Assembly (NCBI GenBank): GCA_032358255.1
Contig: JAULBX010026097.1
Location: forward strand, 1-52,188
DNA: 52,188 nt
Direction of reading: 5' to 3'
Source: Heterotrichella gracilis
Lineage: Eukaryota > Sar > Xanthophyceae > Tribonematales > Xanthonemataceae
The position numbers and the translations under genes were made by a program. The notes beneath the pieces were generated by a model that worked only from the letters and a program-made list of their open reading frames with translations, was not told where the DNA came from and did not search any database. Shown here in pieces: positions 11,579-23,326 of this stretch (within the stretch, counting starts at the first letter, position 1; every line of letters begins with the position of its first letter).

Positions 11579-14500
11579 ATGGTGTTGCAACACACTGCCC
11601 AGTACACATCGCGGCACTGGGTCCTGCTCTTGTTCTCTTTGCTCACCACCACAACTCACGCAGCAGTTATTGCCAATTCTGTGATAGACAACTGCTACAA
11701 CGATGGGACAGTACGTGGCTCGTTGAACTCCATCCATCTTGTTATGTTGCCACCAATGGCCAACACTCTGCCTGGTTGGTTGCCAACAGTGTGGCTTCCC
11801 TTCCAGGTTGTAAACGGTTCCATAGTTTGCCAAAAGGCCCTTGTTACAACCGTTACAGTGAACAACGGACAGACCTTGGACACCCAGACGCTGAGCTATA
11901 CAGTTCCTTGCTATAATAGGCAAGTACCCATGAGCCCCAGCCCACTCAATCTGTACCCTGTGCACTCTTACTCCACACACCCACCCAACGGTGGAGACCA
12001 TACAAAGCGTGCCAGTTCCCGTGTATGGTCTATGGTTGCCATACACACACCACCAACCAACGGTTTGGGACCATGCAATGCGGACCACTTCCAGTGTATG
12101 ATACCTGGTTTGCTGCAGTCCCGGTGGAGGTTGCCCCTGCCCCTGCAACTACGCCACAGACCCTGGATGCACCTGCCAAGACCTCTCACAGTCCCTGTAC
12201 ATCAGCATCACCAAGACCCCCATCTATGGTATCTACCCCCTGAGGTACTTCCAGACCTTCAATGGCAATCCTGGGGAGGTGAGGACATGCTGACTTGCCA
12301 AAAGAAAGCACGCGCTCTGTGTTTGCCAGCCCGCCAGTTGACCACCCACCCACTGTGTCGCAGATTCTCTCGCTATCTAGGGCAGACTGCACGAACACTG
12401 TTACAGGGTAAGCACCAGCACACTGAACCCTAAACCCTGGCTAGGGCAGGCTGCACGAACACTGTTGCAGGTAAGCTTGGGAAACACGTGTCAGCACCAC
12501 GCTCCAGACCCGCACATGTATGTGGCCAACTTTGAGCAATCTTTGCGTTTTCACCCACACGCCATCCCGCAACACCCCGCCACCAGCACTTACACATTGC
12601 TCCCAGAGCCACTAGGGCCCGCCGCTCCAACCCCCACCCGCCCTCGCCCCAACCCGCCGCTCCACTCACACCCCCCCCTCGCCCCATCCCCGCAGAAACA
12701 CTACAACATTTTGCTGCAGCTGTGGCCCCACGCAGCGCCAGCTCAACCAGTGCCAGACAAAAACTTACTGCAACCAGGTGACACACGGCCTTAATTATCT
12801 GGGTAGAAAAGGGTCACCATCACCCCAATACAATTCTAACAGCCCACCACACATTGTCATGCCTTTGCACCCAGCTCACGCACCCACACACCATCACCAT
12901 CACCATCACCACACCCACACATCCACATACCCACACCATCGCCCTGCCCTCCCACCCACACCCACCCATCACCAAACCCTCCACCCCCCACCACACACAC
13001 ACCATCACCCTCCCCCCCTGCCAACGCCAGCCTTTCGCCCTTGTCCAGTTGATAGCCTCCATGGGCACTTGGGTGAATGGATTCTTTGTGCCCCCCACGG
13101 GCCAAGTCAACTGCTTCCCATACACCATGCACACCATGCAGTGGGGGGACACCTGGTATGATGTAAGTGTCGCGCCCTACTGTAGTAAATCACAAGGGTT
13201 TTTAACCCAAAATTTGCACATGGTGTTCAATCCTCGTGCGCTGCACTCCGTGGAGTCAAGCTATTTCATTGCCATTCCTTTGCCTAGGTTCAAAGGGTTT
13301 AGGGTATTTAACATCAGCGTGACCATCACTGCGCGATCATCGGATGAGCCCAGAAAACCTGAAACCCATCCTGATTACCCTCACTAGGGTTTCAACCCCG
13401 CAGACCCGCACTCTGGATAGGCTGCGCATGCATTGAACATCAGCGCCATCATACAGCTGGCAATCTGCTCCAAGGTCCATAAACTAGGGTTTTCCTCCTC
13501 GCAGGCGTACACCCTAGATGGGCTGCGCATGTATTTCAACATCAGCGTGACAATCACTGCGGGGGGCATGCGCCCGGAAACCCTAACGCTCAACCCCCAG
13601 ACCCTCACAGCCACCTCTGCTAGCGGCGTGGTCACCGTTACCCTGCAAGGGGATTTTGCTGGCTACGTGATGCTGCCCACCTTCACTGACAAGTACCTTA
13701 TGGTGCCCCATGGTGGAGCACGTAAGTGGGACAAAAACCCTACACCCTACACCCACACACTATGCATCCCATAGCCAAAACCTTGCGCCCCAAAACCCTA
13801 CAGAGCAATGTCGCTAGCTATTGATGCTACCTTTCTGACAAGCACCTCATTGTGCCGCATGGAGGTGCATGTACATCCCGCGCAGAAATCTCATCCCCAG
13901 TACTGTGAAACCCTAAACCCATGATTACATGGGGTCACCGCTCCACACCCCACAGCACAAATGTGCCCCTTATACACAAGCACACTCAATTATACCACCC
14001 ATCCTCTCCTGCCTGCAGTTGCTGCGGCTAACTCCACTGCCCTGGTTGATGACGCCTCCCGATGGATGCTTGTGGACAAGGTGCTGGTGTCGAGCTCAGG
14101 GGGGTGCAACAAGGTGGGTGTAGGAGGGGAGGGGAGGGCAAGCGCGGGTGCAGGTGTTGGTGAGGGTACAGAGGAGGCAAAACTTGGTGAATGTGGGAGG
14201 GGAGGGGAGTGGGGATACAATGGGGGACGGCTGAGTGAGAGGGAGGTGGCGGATGATGGTATTGCGTCATCTCCTCTTCACTACCACCCACCACCCGCCA
14301 CCACGTGCATTTTAACCCTGGGTGGGCAACAGGTGGACATCATCCCCCACCAATCCCCACCCACGCCACCCCAAGTTGGCGTGATCTCCAAGGACTTTAC
14401 CATGCCAATGTGCACAAACAACCCTCCAAATCCTGAGATCATATTCGAGATAAAACATGGAAACATTTTACTATCCCACCCACCCTCCACCGCAGGTTGG

Positions 14501-17500
14501 CGTGATCTACAACGACTTCAGGTACCAGGCCAACGCGTGCAACCAGCCCTTCAAGACCTGCCTCACGCAGCAGCTGGCAGACTACTGGACGCAGGACCAG
14601 GCAAAGGTGGCGGCGCAGCAGCCCACCAGCTACATGCTCAATGGGTATGGGTTCAACACGTCAAAGGTAGGCAGAGGGTGCCGGAATAAACATATATGTC
14701 TTAATACAATGCGCCTACTGTTTTGGACTTCAGCCAATACAACCCTAATCACTTCGTAAGCCCTATTCTAAGACCCTAGATCAGGGACCAACCTCTCCAT
14801 GCCCTGACCTGAGCATGGACTGGGCTACAAAAGTGATTCAAATTTATTATAAAAATAATAATCTTGTGAACCCTGCCCAACCCTAGGGTGCACCAAATGT
14901 TCCTCTCCCCCTTTCCCGCAGGCTGTGATGGGCTTGAGCAACAACCTGTACCTGGCCTTGCCCATCGTTGACCAGCGCACAAGCGTGGTCACACTCACCG
15001 TCAAGGCACAGAACCTCACAACTGTCACCAAGGTGTCGCCGGCTAGGATCACGCTGGCAAAGGTGCGCGCAGAACCCTAAATCCCTTGAACTCAGGGTGA
15101 ACCTTCCCGGCCCGAATCCCTGCAAGAAAGCAGCAACAGCCCTGAACCTCAAAACCCTCACCAAGCTGTTGCCAGTTTAACCGGTATGATATAACCATGG
15201 CAAGGGTACGTGGCGGACCCTAAAACTCCAGAAGGAACCCTACTGCCACAACTCCTAAGACCCTAAACCCTTGCCCCTATTGCTAAGGTGTTGCTGATGT
15301 AACCCACAGCGGCAAGGGTACTCGGCGGGACCCTAGAAGCGGCAACCCTAGGTAATTACCTGCAACACCGCCTATACTGCCACCTCAAACCCTACACCCT
15401 GCACCTTAAAACCGTAAAACCCTAATTCTCGCCACATTCAGGTGTGCAACACCGCCAACTCCAGCGCCATCTGCGGCACCTTCCAGACCATGGCGGATGC
15501 AGGCCACATGCTGGTCACCGTGCAAAACACGGGATACATACCGGCAGACTACACGCTGCAAGTGCGTTAAAACCCCCAGCTGGGTGGGGTGGAAGGATGT
15601 GTGCGGTGGTGGTGGTAGTGGTGGTAGCAGTGTCTGTATGGCTGGTGGTCCCATGGCGTCGTATGATTAAAATGTCTGATATACATTGTATTTACACTAG
15701 AATTCCAAATTCGCTAATTCAGTTCTTTCGCTTGAAATGACCAGATGTAACATGTTCCAAATATGCAATGCAACCTCTAATCCTTGACGCCCAGACGTAT
15801 ATCAATCCCCGCAGGTTTCCAACTGCACCCCCAGCGTGCTCATCCCCACAGCGCAGTCCCTGGCCCTGCCAGCTGGCGGCTCAGCAACCCTTGACCTACC
15901 CCTGTTTATGACGTCAACCAACGCCACCAACAACTCATGCACAGCCACCGTGCTGGATTCACAGGTGGGGGTTGCAGTTGGTGGGGGAGTAATGCAGAGG
16001 GATGGGCTTGCGTTGTTCAAACCGGGGTTGCCTGCTATGCTGGTTAGTGCTGCAGCACTTGAAAAACATTTTACCAGCCAACTCCCCTCCACCCCTGCAG
16101 AGCCGCCCCACCGACTCCACCCTAGTGAGGTGGAATGTGACTGCCACCGTTGCCATCATATACGTGGCACCCGCCCAGCCCCCCTTCCCCCCCACCAACC
16201 TGGGCTGCGTGTGGGGCGCGGCCAATGGCAGCATATCAAGGTGCTCCTCCTGTTCGATCTCCTTCCCTACCCCCACCCCTGCATTGGCATTCTTCTCGCC
16301 TCCTGTTTCTGTGGCTCAAGCCCACACGGGAGCTGTTGTGGGGCATTACAGCTCCGATCCCATTCCCCTGCAAGGGCACAATGCTCTCAGAATTTATTTG
16401 TATTTTTTATTCCTGTACTTACGCGTCCACAAATGGCCTGTGAGGCATCATGATGTCAATGCTGGGCACTATCGCTCTGCGACTCCTCTATCCAAAGCCT
16501 TCAACTTGACATAACACGCGCACCTTGATACTACTCGTTTACTTGTATTTACTTCTTTATTAGGTGCCCCGCACCCCCCCGTCCCCCGCCCTTGCCCGCA
16601 TGGATGACTGCATCTGTGCTGCCGCCACCTGTCAACGCATCCCTGGGAGCTGCAAACTTCAGCGTTGGGCCTGTGGTGCTGCTGAGCCAGCGTTCATATG
16701 GAAGCAGGATTGTGGTGAGTGGAGGTTTGTTTGCCCTAATCTATATTTGGATGATTTTGGGTTATGTTGTGGTACAGGTAATGAATTATAACCTTTTACT
16801 TATTCAGTGGTACTCAATTGCTATTTTTGGGGGTTGAATAGATAAAAGATGCCATTTTTGTGTGTGTGCTTCTATGAGATTGAGGGAAGCATTGCATGCG
16901 CCAGGCCAGCTGCTCATGACTGACTGTATTGTTCACATGCATTTAAACACCTGGTTAACCGCATGCACAAGGCTAGTGCTCATCTGGCTGTTCTGGTGCT
17001 ATGCTTGTAACTCACCGCATGCGCAAAGCGACTTTTGATGTGGCTGTAGTACAGGAACGCATGCAACTAAATCGCATGCGCACAGCTAACTGTGCGTCTG
17101 ATGGCGTCCCCGAATGCATGCAATTGATCAAGTACCTGTGGTGCATGCAGCCTGATCCCCTAGCCCTAGGCAATGGCACCAATTTCCAGTCCGACTACAG
17201 CTCCAACCCCTCCACCTCCACCTCCACCTCCACCTCATCCACCCCGCCCCTCAACACCCCACCGTCGCCACCATCCCCGCCCACCACCACCAAATTAGCA
17301 CCCCCACCCCCACGGCCAGCACCACCCGCACCACCAGCCACCCCGCCACCACCACCACCCTGCAACACCACCGCCATCAACGGCACGTGTGTGGCGCAAG
17401 GGGGAAATAGCACAATATCAGAAGCACAGACGCCCACATCCCAGTATGTGCAGTACGCGGTGTATGGAGGCATCACCCTGGGTTGTGGTACGCATACAAA

Positions 17501-18335
17501 ACCCTAAACCCTAAACCCTAAACCCTGCAGCACTCTGTACTCGTCATATCAAACCAGTGTAGCATTTCATTACCGCCCACCATCACCAACCCCCCACCCT
17601 TAACCCACCCCTAACCCCATCCCACCTTTACACTGTCATCCACCCACACACCACCAATCGCCATGCCCTCCCTACAACCATCCCCTCACCACTCCACCCC
17701 TACCCCCGCCACAGTTGCCCTCCTAGGGTTCACCATCCATGCCGTGAGGGCCCGCATGGCCAAGGGGAGTACCCCCTCGGGTGGGGAGGGGGGGCGCCAG
17801 CAGGGCGATGGTGATGGCGATCAGTCAGAAGGGGAGGTGGATGCGCCTGAGCAGGGGGGGGTGCGCACGCATAGGGGGAGGGACGTGGACGCAGAGAGGG
17901 GGAGAAAGGGAAGCTGTAAGCGGGGGGAACGGGGCATGCATGTGACGTACATGTATCGCAATGCATGTTAATTATTATTATATTTCTATGCGCACATGAC
18001 AAACTGGCTTCAGATAAAATGTAATGTATATAATCCATGGTTTTTTAAATGAAACCCATCGCAATCCCTCAATCCCCTCTGCCACTGTGCTCAAAGGGAT
18101 ACGCATGCCCCTATTAATGGCGCACCCTCATCCCCGCCCTCTGACACCCTCCCTCCCCCCCTCCACCCCAGTGGCTCGTGTGAAGGCCTATGTCAACAGT
18201 GCCTACAGCGGATGGGGATCCCCCAGGGGAAGCCTCTCATTCCAGGCCATGCAGCCCTACCCTGCGGCACACTACAGCCAAGCTAACGGGGGGTACGGGG
18301 GCCAAGGGGGGCAGGGAGGGGGTGGGCACTACTGA
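11579..18335 (+). CDS. HAP2: HAP2/GCS1 gamete fusogen, paralogue B
   Basis: Predicted 849-aa HAP2-family membrane protein. Exons: 11579-11710, 11807-11919, 12119-12278, 12364-12407, 12696-12777, 13031-13162, 13505-13721, 14019-14113, 14496-14666, 14922-15062, 15442-15561, 15815-15964, 16101-16240, 16564-16714, 17151-17487, 17715-17915, 18172-18335; all phases agree. Signal peptide at about 1-28 (LLLFSLLTTTTHA). It aligns with paralogue A along the ectodomain: GCPCPCNYATDPGCTC, FCCSC, and GGCNK-VGVIYNDF with CLTQQLADYW in the HAP2-GCS1 core at about 320-375. Residue 221 closes a W-Y-D/E block at the same place in both proteins. The pre-membrane part differs: instead of A's Cys/Trp cluster, B has a Ser/Thr- and Pro-rich stalk (about 625-690) before the transmembrane segment at about 716-738. 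The tail is acidic and basic, ending Gly-rich. Intron 2 uses a GC donor (AG|GCAAGT at 11920). Confidence 0.87.
12437..12480 (+). repeat. Copy of the end of HAP2 B exon 4 with donor
   Basis: CTAGGGCAG-CTGCACGAACACTGTT-CAG then GTAAGC repeats the exon terminus at 12377-12412. CCCTAAACCC lies between original and copy. Confidence 0.9.
13288..13445 (+). repeat. Two upstream copies of the start of HAP2 B exon 7
   Basis: About 13288-13335 (TTTAACATCAGCGTGACCATC) and 13398-13445 (acceptor CGCAG, then ACCCGCACTCTGGAT) match the exon 7 start at 13505. The second contains an in-frame stop. Confidence 0.75.
13826..13876 (+). repeat. Copy of the end of HAP2 B exon 7
   Basis: Diverged copy of the exon 7 terminus coding for DKYLMVPHGGA (used end 13721), in the following intron next to CCCTA-rich sequence. 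Confidence 0.7.
14368..14406 (+). repeat. Upstream copy of the start of HAP2 B exon 9
   Basis: CCACCCCAAGTTGGCGTGAT repeats the acceptor region and exon start at 14484-14517. The intron holding it is absent from paralogue A. Confidence 0.8.
15152..15330 (+). repeat. Two decayed copies of the end of HAP2 B exon 10
   Basis: About 15152-15213 and 15282-15330 resemble the exon 10 terminus (CACCAAGGTGTCGCCGGC...GCAAAGGTGCG). Both are diverged and separated by ACCCTAAAC-type sequence. Confidence 0.55.
17499..17527 (+). repeat. Telomere-like CCCTAAA tract
   Basis: Four perfect tandem CCCTAAA-type units just after the donor of HAP2 B exon 15. This is the cleanest telomere-like tract in the window. 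Confidence 0.95.
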
Positions 18336-18980
18336 CAGCCCACGTGTGTTGTTGCCAGAGCAAGGGACCCACTGACACAGTTGGTGACACTGTTCCACCT
18401 GTTGAAATTTCCATCCGTCAGAGTCAGTGAGGCATAGAGTCCACGCAAAGGCGAAGGTCCATCCCACTGGAGTCTGGGAACTTGAACATTACCAGGCTGT
18501 TCCATTTCAAATGAGTCCTGTGTTGTGCGTTTACAGTTAGAATCAATGGAACATATTTGCAATGGTTGCATTGCGACTGTCGACTGACACTGGGTAAGAT
18601 AACAATTTAAGTGAAATTCCAAATGTAACCTGCGCTGCGGACTAGGAACGTTTCTAAGAGGGCCTTGGCAAGGCGCCTTATACCCTTACTGAGAATGCCA
18701 AAGCCAATTGTTCGCAGTTCCGCAAATGGATTCGTCAAAGGAACTCAAATGTTCAATAAATACGTCATCTTGCCAGGAAAATCCCTGCTACATGACATTA
18801 CTTTGCTCTCAATCAAGCGCCCCCGCCCCCCCCAAATTTAAACACCCCTCCGGCCCAATGGCTTCGCCTCCCCCGGCACTACACCATTCTCACCCCAGGG
18901 ATGCATTGCCCCCTATGTAACACCCCAACCCTCCTGCACATTGTAATTTCTCCCCCAGGGTTGAAAAGCATATACCCCCC
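18336..18980. other. Convergent 3' intergenic region
   Basis: Lies between the stop codons of HAP2 B (+) and the lyase gene (-). TGTAA at about 18623 (+) and its reverse complement near 18532 are candidate poly(A) signals. No coding sequence is supported. Confidence 0.4.
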
Positions 18981-21900
18981 CTATTTCGCCCCCTCCCCCC
19001 GCATCCCCTCCACCACCTCCCCCAGCGCCAGGGCCCAATGGCTCCAGTGCGTGCCCCCCTGGCAATACACCACATACGGGGGCCTAATGGGCCCATCAGC
19101 GGACAGCTCAGCGGTGCTCCCATCGATGAAGGTGCCATCGGCAAATATGACGGGGTCGCCATACCCGGCTGTCACGCCTGCAAGGAGGGAGGGTGAGATG
19201 AGGTTGTGAGAAGTCAGGAAGAGGCAAATTCGGCTGGTAGATGCTCGGCTGGGCAGGGCCAAGGGTGGGTGTGTGCTACTAACATTCTCTCGCCATTGAA
19301 TGAATGGGTGGGCATGTGCATGGGTGGGTTTGGTTCCGTGTGCACGTGCCACGGGTCAAAAGGTTGGCAGCCCCCTTCAACACCCTTCCCTAGAGAATCC
19401 AGCACGGGGAGTACAGCATCGTCCATTCCCAATGGGTTGATCACATGGAACTGCACGCTGAGGTTTTGGGTCAAGGACTACTCTAAGAGGTAAAGAACAG
19501 CAATCCTGCCCTAGGGTTTTGTCACTGACGCTGGCCTGATGCGTGATCCCACCGGGCTGCGCCGCTGCACACGCTTAGGGTTTAGGTTTTGGGTGGAGAC
19601 AACCCTACCCTAGGGTATCTTACCTGGCACTGGGCTGACATATGATCCCACGGGGCTGCATCGCTGCACCGCCTGGCAAAACCCTACCATGTGGTCTGGG
19701 CTGCCCACCTCAACTGCGGTGATGAAGGAGGGTGTGTGGCCCATGCCCGGAGGGGGCGTCACACTGGAATGGGAATGGGGAGGACGGATTAACAAGGGGG
19801 GAGGAGAACGCGATCCTCCTTCGTTGAGGGTTTACAGCTGAGAACGCAAGAGAGTGGAGTTCACAAAACCCTACATATCCCAGGTTTAGACTAAGCTCAA
19901 GGCCTTTTTTGGTGCAAACCCTACCTGAACCCTTGCTCCGCCATGACCTGTGCCACCAGCCTCCCTCCCTTGAGCGCCTCGCCAACCATCTGGGGGGCAA
20001 GGAAAAGCCCTGCGCAAGGGTTTGAGAGGGCTGAGCTAGGGGGTGTACTGTGAGACACATTCCCAGCAACGCAAAAGATAGCAGTACAGATTGGAAATGC
20101 ACATACTGATTTTCTTCCTTCCTTGCAAGTTTCTGAAATGACAGGAATGTTGGCTAGCGATTGACGCCTACCATCGAGATGTATGCAGCAAACCCCACCC
20201 GGCCGTCCATGCACCCCTCCCCACCCCCCACAACCTCCCCACCCACCTTGGAACATGAGCCGCAGCGTCTCCCCCCCCACGCACCCCGCATCCATACCCA
20301 CCCCTGGCGCAGTCAGGCGCGCCTGGGCGGCAGCCACCAGCCCCGCCCTCCCCGCCACATACCCTCCCCCTGTCACTATCGTGCCCCCTGGGCTCTTGAT
20401 CAGGCTGCCCATGGCCAGGTCAGCACCCACCTGGGGGCAGGGCGGGAGCAAGTGAAATAAACCAAATGCCTTTCGCAATATTGGAAAACCTATTTCTTTA
20501 ACAAGGAATTGATCAGGCTGCCCATGGCTAGATCAGCACCCACCTGCAGGGCCGGAATCAGTAAAACAAAAATGCCTTTTGCAATATTAAAAGACAATTT
20601 CTTTAATACCTAATTGACCAGGCTGCCCATGGCAAGGTCAGCGCCAGCCTAGGGGCAGGCGAAACATCAATCTTTGGTATTTTATTTACTTGTGGCCCGG
20701 TAAAAAAAACTTGGCATACACTGATTTGATGAAATCACAAACGGTAGAAATCATCAAAATCCCACCGCAGCATGGTGCATCAAGGCTCCACTCCCTGTCA
20801 ACAGTGGCGAATGACCACCGCAAGTAGGTATCCCACCCATGGTCACCACAAAACCCTCGCCAAAACCCCAGCAAGCCACCCCAACACCCTTACCGCGCAT
20901 GGCTCCAGCCGCTCAGTGAACTCCCCATAGCAGTTGTCCACCACCACCACGCAGTTAGGGTTTTTGGACTTGACCACCCTCACCACGCGCCCTATCTCTT
21001 GTATACTCAGTGTGGGGCGCAGGGCGTAGCCGCAGGACCGCTGCACTAGCGCGAGCTTGGTGCCTGCGACATGGTTAGGGTTCAGGGTCTTGGGTTTAGG
21101 TTTTGGGTACAGGGTTTAGGGTTTGGGTGCAGGGCATCGCCGCAGGACCGCTGCACCAGGGCGAGCTTGGTGCTTGCGGGATGGTTAGGGATTAGGGTGC
21201 TGGGTTTAGGTTTTGGGTACAGGGTTTGAGGTGTGGGGCGCAGGGCGTAGCCGCAGGACCGCTGCACCAGGGCGAGCTTGGTGCCTGCAAGGTGGTTAGG
21301 TTTTAGGGTTTGGGTACAGGGCTTACGGTTAGGGTTTGAGGTCTTTGGGTCAGGGTTTGGGCGCAAGGCGTAGCCGGAGGGCTGCCAAACACGGCGAGCT
21401 AGGTATCTGCAAAGGTGGATGTAGGGTTTCAGTAGGTCACAATTCCTGTCTGTAGGGGTTTAACCTGTTATGTGGGGCCGGTGTCTCATAAACTAGACTA
21501 CATACAGTAGTACCCACCCTCATGGCACTCCATTCCCCGACTCCAATCCCACCGCCAATCCATATCCACCGGCATTTACTCCCTATACTTCCCGCATACC
21601 CCCAGCTTCACCCCCCACCTGGCCCCACCGCCTCCTCCAGTGCCTGCCAGTCAATATGGCCGCTCCCATCCAGATCCACCTGACGGTAGCTCACCCCATA
21701 TTCCATGAGACTGCCATGGCCAGGGGTGCCGCGCAGGCCAATAACCTCCTCTAGGGTATCGTAGGGCCTGCAAGGATGGGAACGCAGGGTTTGAGCAGGG
21801 ATTGAGCAGGGATTGAGCAGGGTTGTGGAAGGCTTGAGTACATGCGCAGGTAGGCATTGGGTTGGATACACCAAATTCCTAAATGCTTAGACCACACTTC

Positions 21901-23326
21901 GACCGGGGCGTTGTGCAGGCAGGTGAAACTAGAAGTGCCTCGAAGGCTGTCTTCCAAGGCAATGTACAAAAAATGGGCATTTGACCATGCTGGAACACAT
22001 GTAACTACCGTAGCTAAGAAACACTATCATTGCTTACTTTCCCGCCACCGCCAGCATTTCATCCCCTGGCCGCAGCACACTGAACAGCGCCGATGCAATG
22101 GCGTGTGTGCCTGACACAAGCTGGCTGCGCACTATGGCTGACTCAGCACCCATCACCTCAGCCATAACCTGGGAGGGGGGGGGAAGGGGTATCGCGGTGA
22201 GAGGTGGGGGTCGAGCAGGTGGGTGCGCGTGTGTGCGTGTAGGGGGTGAGGGGGGAGGGGCTGATTTGGGGTTTGCAAAGGAGGCTAGGGAAGGAGGAGG
22301 GGAATGATGATGCGCAGGTTGCGTGGGGAAGGGAAGGGGGAGGGGAGGGGCCAAGGTTAGGGTTATGTAGGGTTTCCAGTCCACTCGAACCCGACCACCG
22401 CCCCTCTGGTATCGGTAGCGTCTTAGGGCCTTCTCTCACGGGTTTATGGTCCTTTAGGGTTTCCAACCCACCTGGTCCAGAGCTTCCCTCCCCAAGTCCC
22501 CGTGCCCATACCCTGTGCTGCCTGCAAAGTGGTGAGGGCCAATGCGGTTGCGTCGGAAGGCCGCCTGAACCCTTGCTAGGTTATGCGCCACCAGGCGGTC
22601 GATCTCAAAGAAGGTGGGCTGGAGCGCCTCTGCCGCATGCCACACCTGGGGCAAGGTGTAGAATTAAGGAAAATGAGGTATATCGTGCTTATTGAACAAC
22701 CATAATTGCTTTATATTCTCGATCAAGTGGGCGAAAGCGTCGTGGCCGCCTGCCACACCTGAGGCAAGGCGTACAGTTGTGATCCAAAACCCTAATATGG
22801 GTCCACCGCTGCGTCCCACTTGGGCAGTGGCGAACAGGCCTTGGCTGGTGGAATTGGGTGAGGGTATGCAAGTGCCAGCCTGGGCTATACGGTGGGCTAT
22901 AAACACCTGGCGTGTGTGCTACTATGCAGGCAGTATGCATGCATATGGGGTACCACTGGGGGCAACGCCAGGGCTGGTCTGGAGCGGGCACACGCACGCG
23001 TGACAAACACTGTAGCACTAATGTGCGCCACTGTCGTGTCTGCATACCTCCTCACGGGCTGAGGCGGGTGGGACGCCGTTTGTGGCCTCTGGTTGTGCCC
23101 CGCCGTCTGTGGGGATGACTGCAGAGCTGGTAGCCCACTGCGTCCTGTTGGCAGACCGGTTCTCCCCAGCGTACACGCACAGATGCCGTTGGCGGTTTCC
23201 CCGTGGGTGTGCTGTGTGGGAGGTTGGTGGCGGGGGTCTTGATAGCCGTGGTGTGTTGTGGGGTGACATAGCCGACAGGTTGCAAGTAACTTCCATGGTG
23301 CGTGCCTGGGCCCTGGAGCCCAGCAT
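18981..23326 (-). CDS. PLP-dependent aluminium-resistance / methionine gamma-lyase-like protein
   Basis: Predicted 502-aa fold-type I PLP enzyme of the Met_gamma_lyase / 'aluminum resistance' family, related to cystathionine beta-lyases; the physiological substrate is not established. Exons: 23326-23048, 22645-22472, 22168-22038, 21767-21619, 21063-20894, 20430-20247, 20009-19925, 19763-19624, 19177-18981, all phase-consistent. Family blocks in order: IGPHHFAGSTGYGHGDLGRE; VRSQLVSGTHAI; AGKPYDTLEEVIGLRGTPG; ALVQRSCGYALRP; VVVVDNCYGEF (Asp expected to pair with the PLP pyridine nitrogen); and SLIKSPGG, where Lys at about 313 is the expected Schiff-base residue. The C-terminal ELSADGPIRPPYVVY block and TAG stop complete the fold. 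The first about 90 residues lie outside the family and are Ser/Arg/Pro-rich, suggesting a transit peptide. A second in-frame ATG at 23296 is an alternative start. It is divergent from the thioesterase gene. Confidence 0.88.
19516..19573 (-). repeat. Copy of the end of lyase exon 8
   Basis: TGATCCCACCGGGCTGC...CGCTGCAC repeats part of the exon 8 terminus (19640-19670), in the next intron, followed by a TTTAGG-type tract. Confidence 0.8.
20511..20653 (-). repeat. Two upstream copies of the start of lyase exon 6
   Basis: Copies at about 20511-20547 and 20617-20653 repeat the exon 6 start (GATCAGGCTGCCCATGGCCA on the plus strand; used copy 20398-20430). The first keeps an AG acceptor. Spacing is about 105-110 bp. 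Confidence 0.9.
21063..21408 (-). repeat. Four-unit array of the start of lyase exon 5
   Basis: The exon start encoding TKLALVQRSCGYALRP (used copy from 21063) recurs upstream at about 21126-21175, 21237-21288 and 21360-21408. The period is about 110-120 bp and each unit carries TTTAGGG-type intron sequence. The two nearest copies keep the coding sense; the farthest is diverged. Confidence 0.92.
22733..22772 (-). repeat. Upstream copy of the start of lyase exon 2
   Basis: CCTTGCCTCAG then GTGTGGCAGGCGGC on the minus strand copies the acceptor and exon start at 22645, preserving the acceptor and the V-W start. Confidence 0.85.

Noticed and set aside
17195..17476. Minus-strand Gly/Val-rich open frame opposite the HAP2 B stalk
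   Set aside because: It is the complement of the Pro-rich plus-strand exon; low complexity explains it.
5838..17527. True telomere or chromosome end
   Set aside because: Tracts are only a few units long, occur in both orientations and lie inside introns of intact genes.
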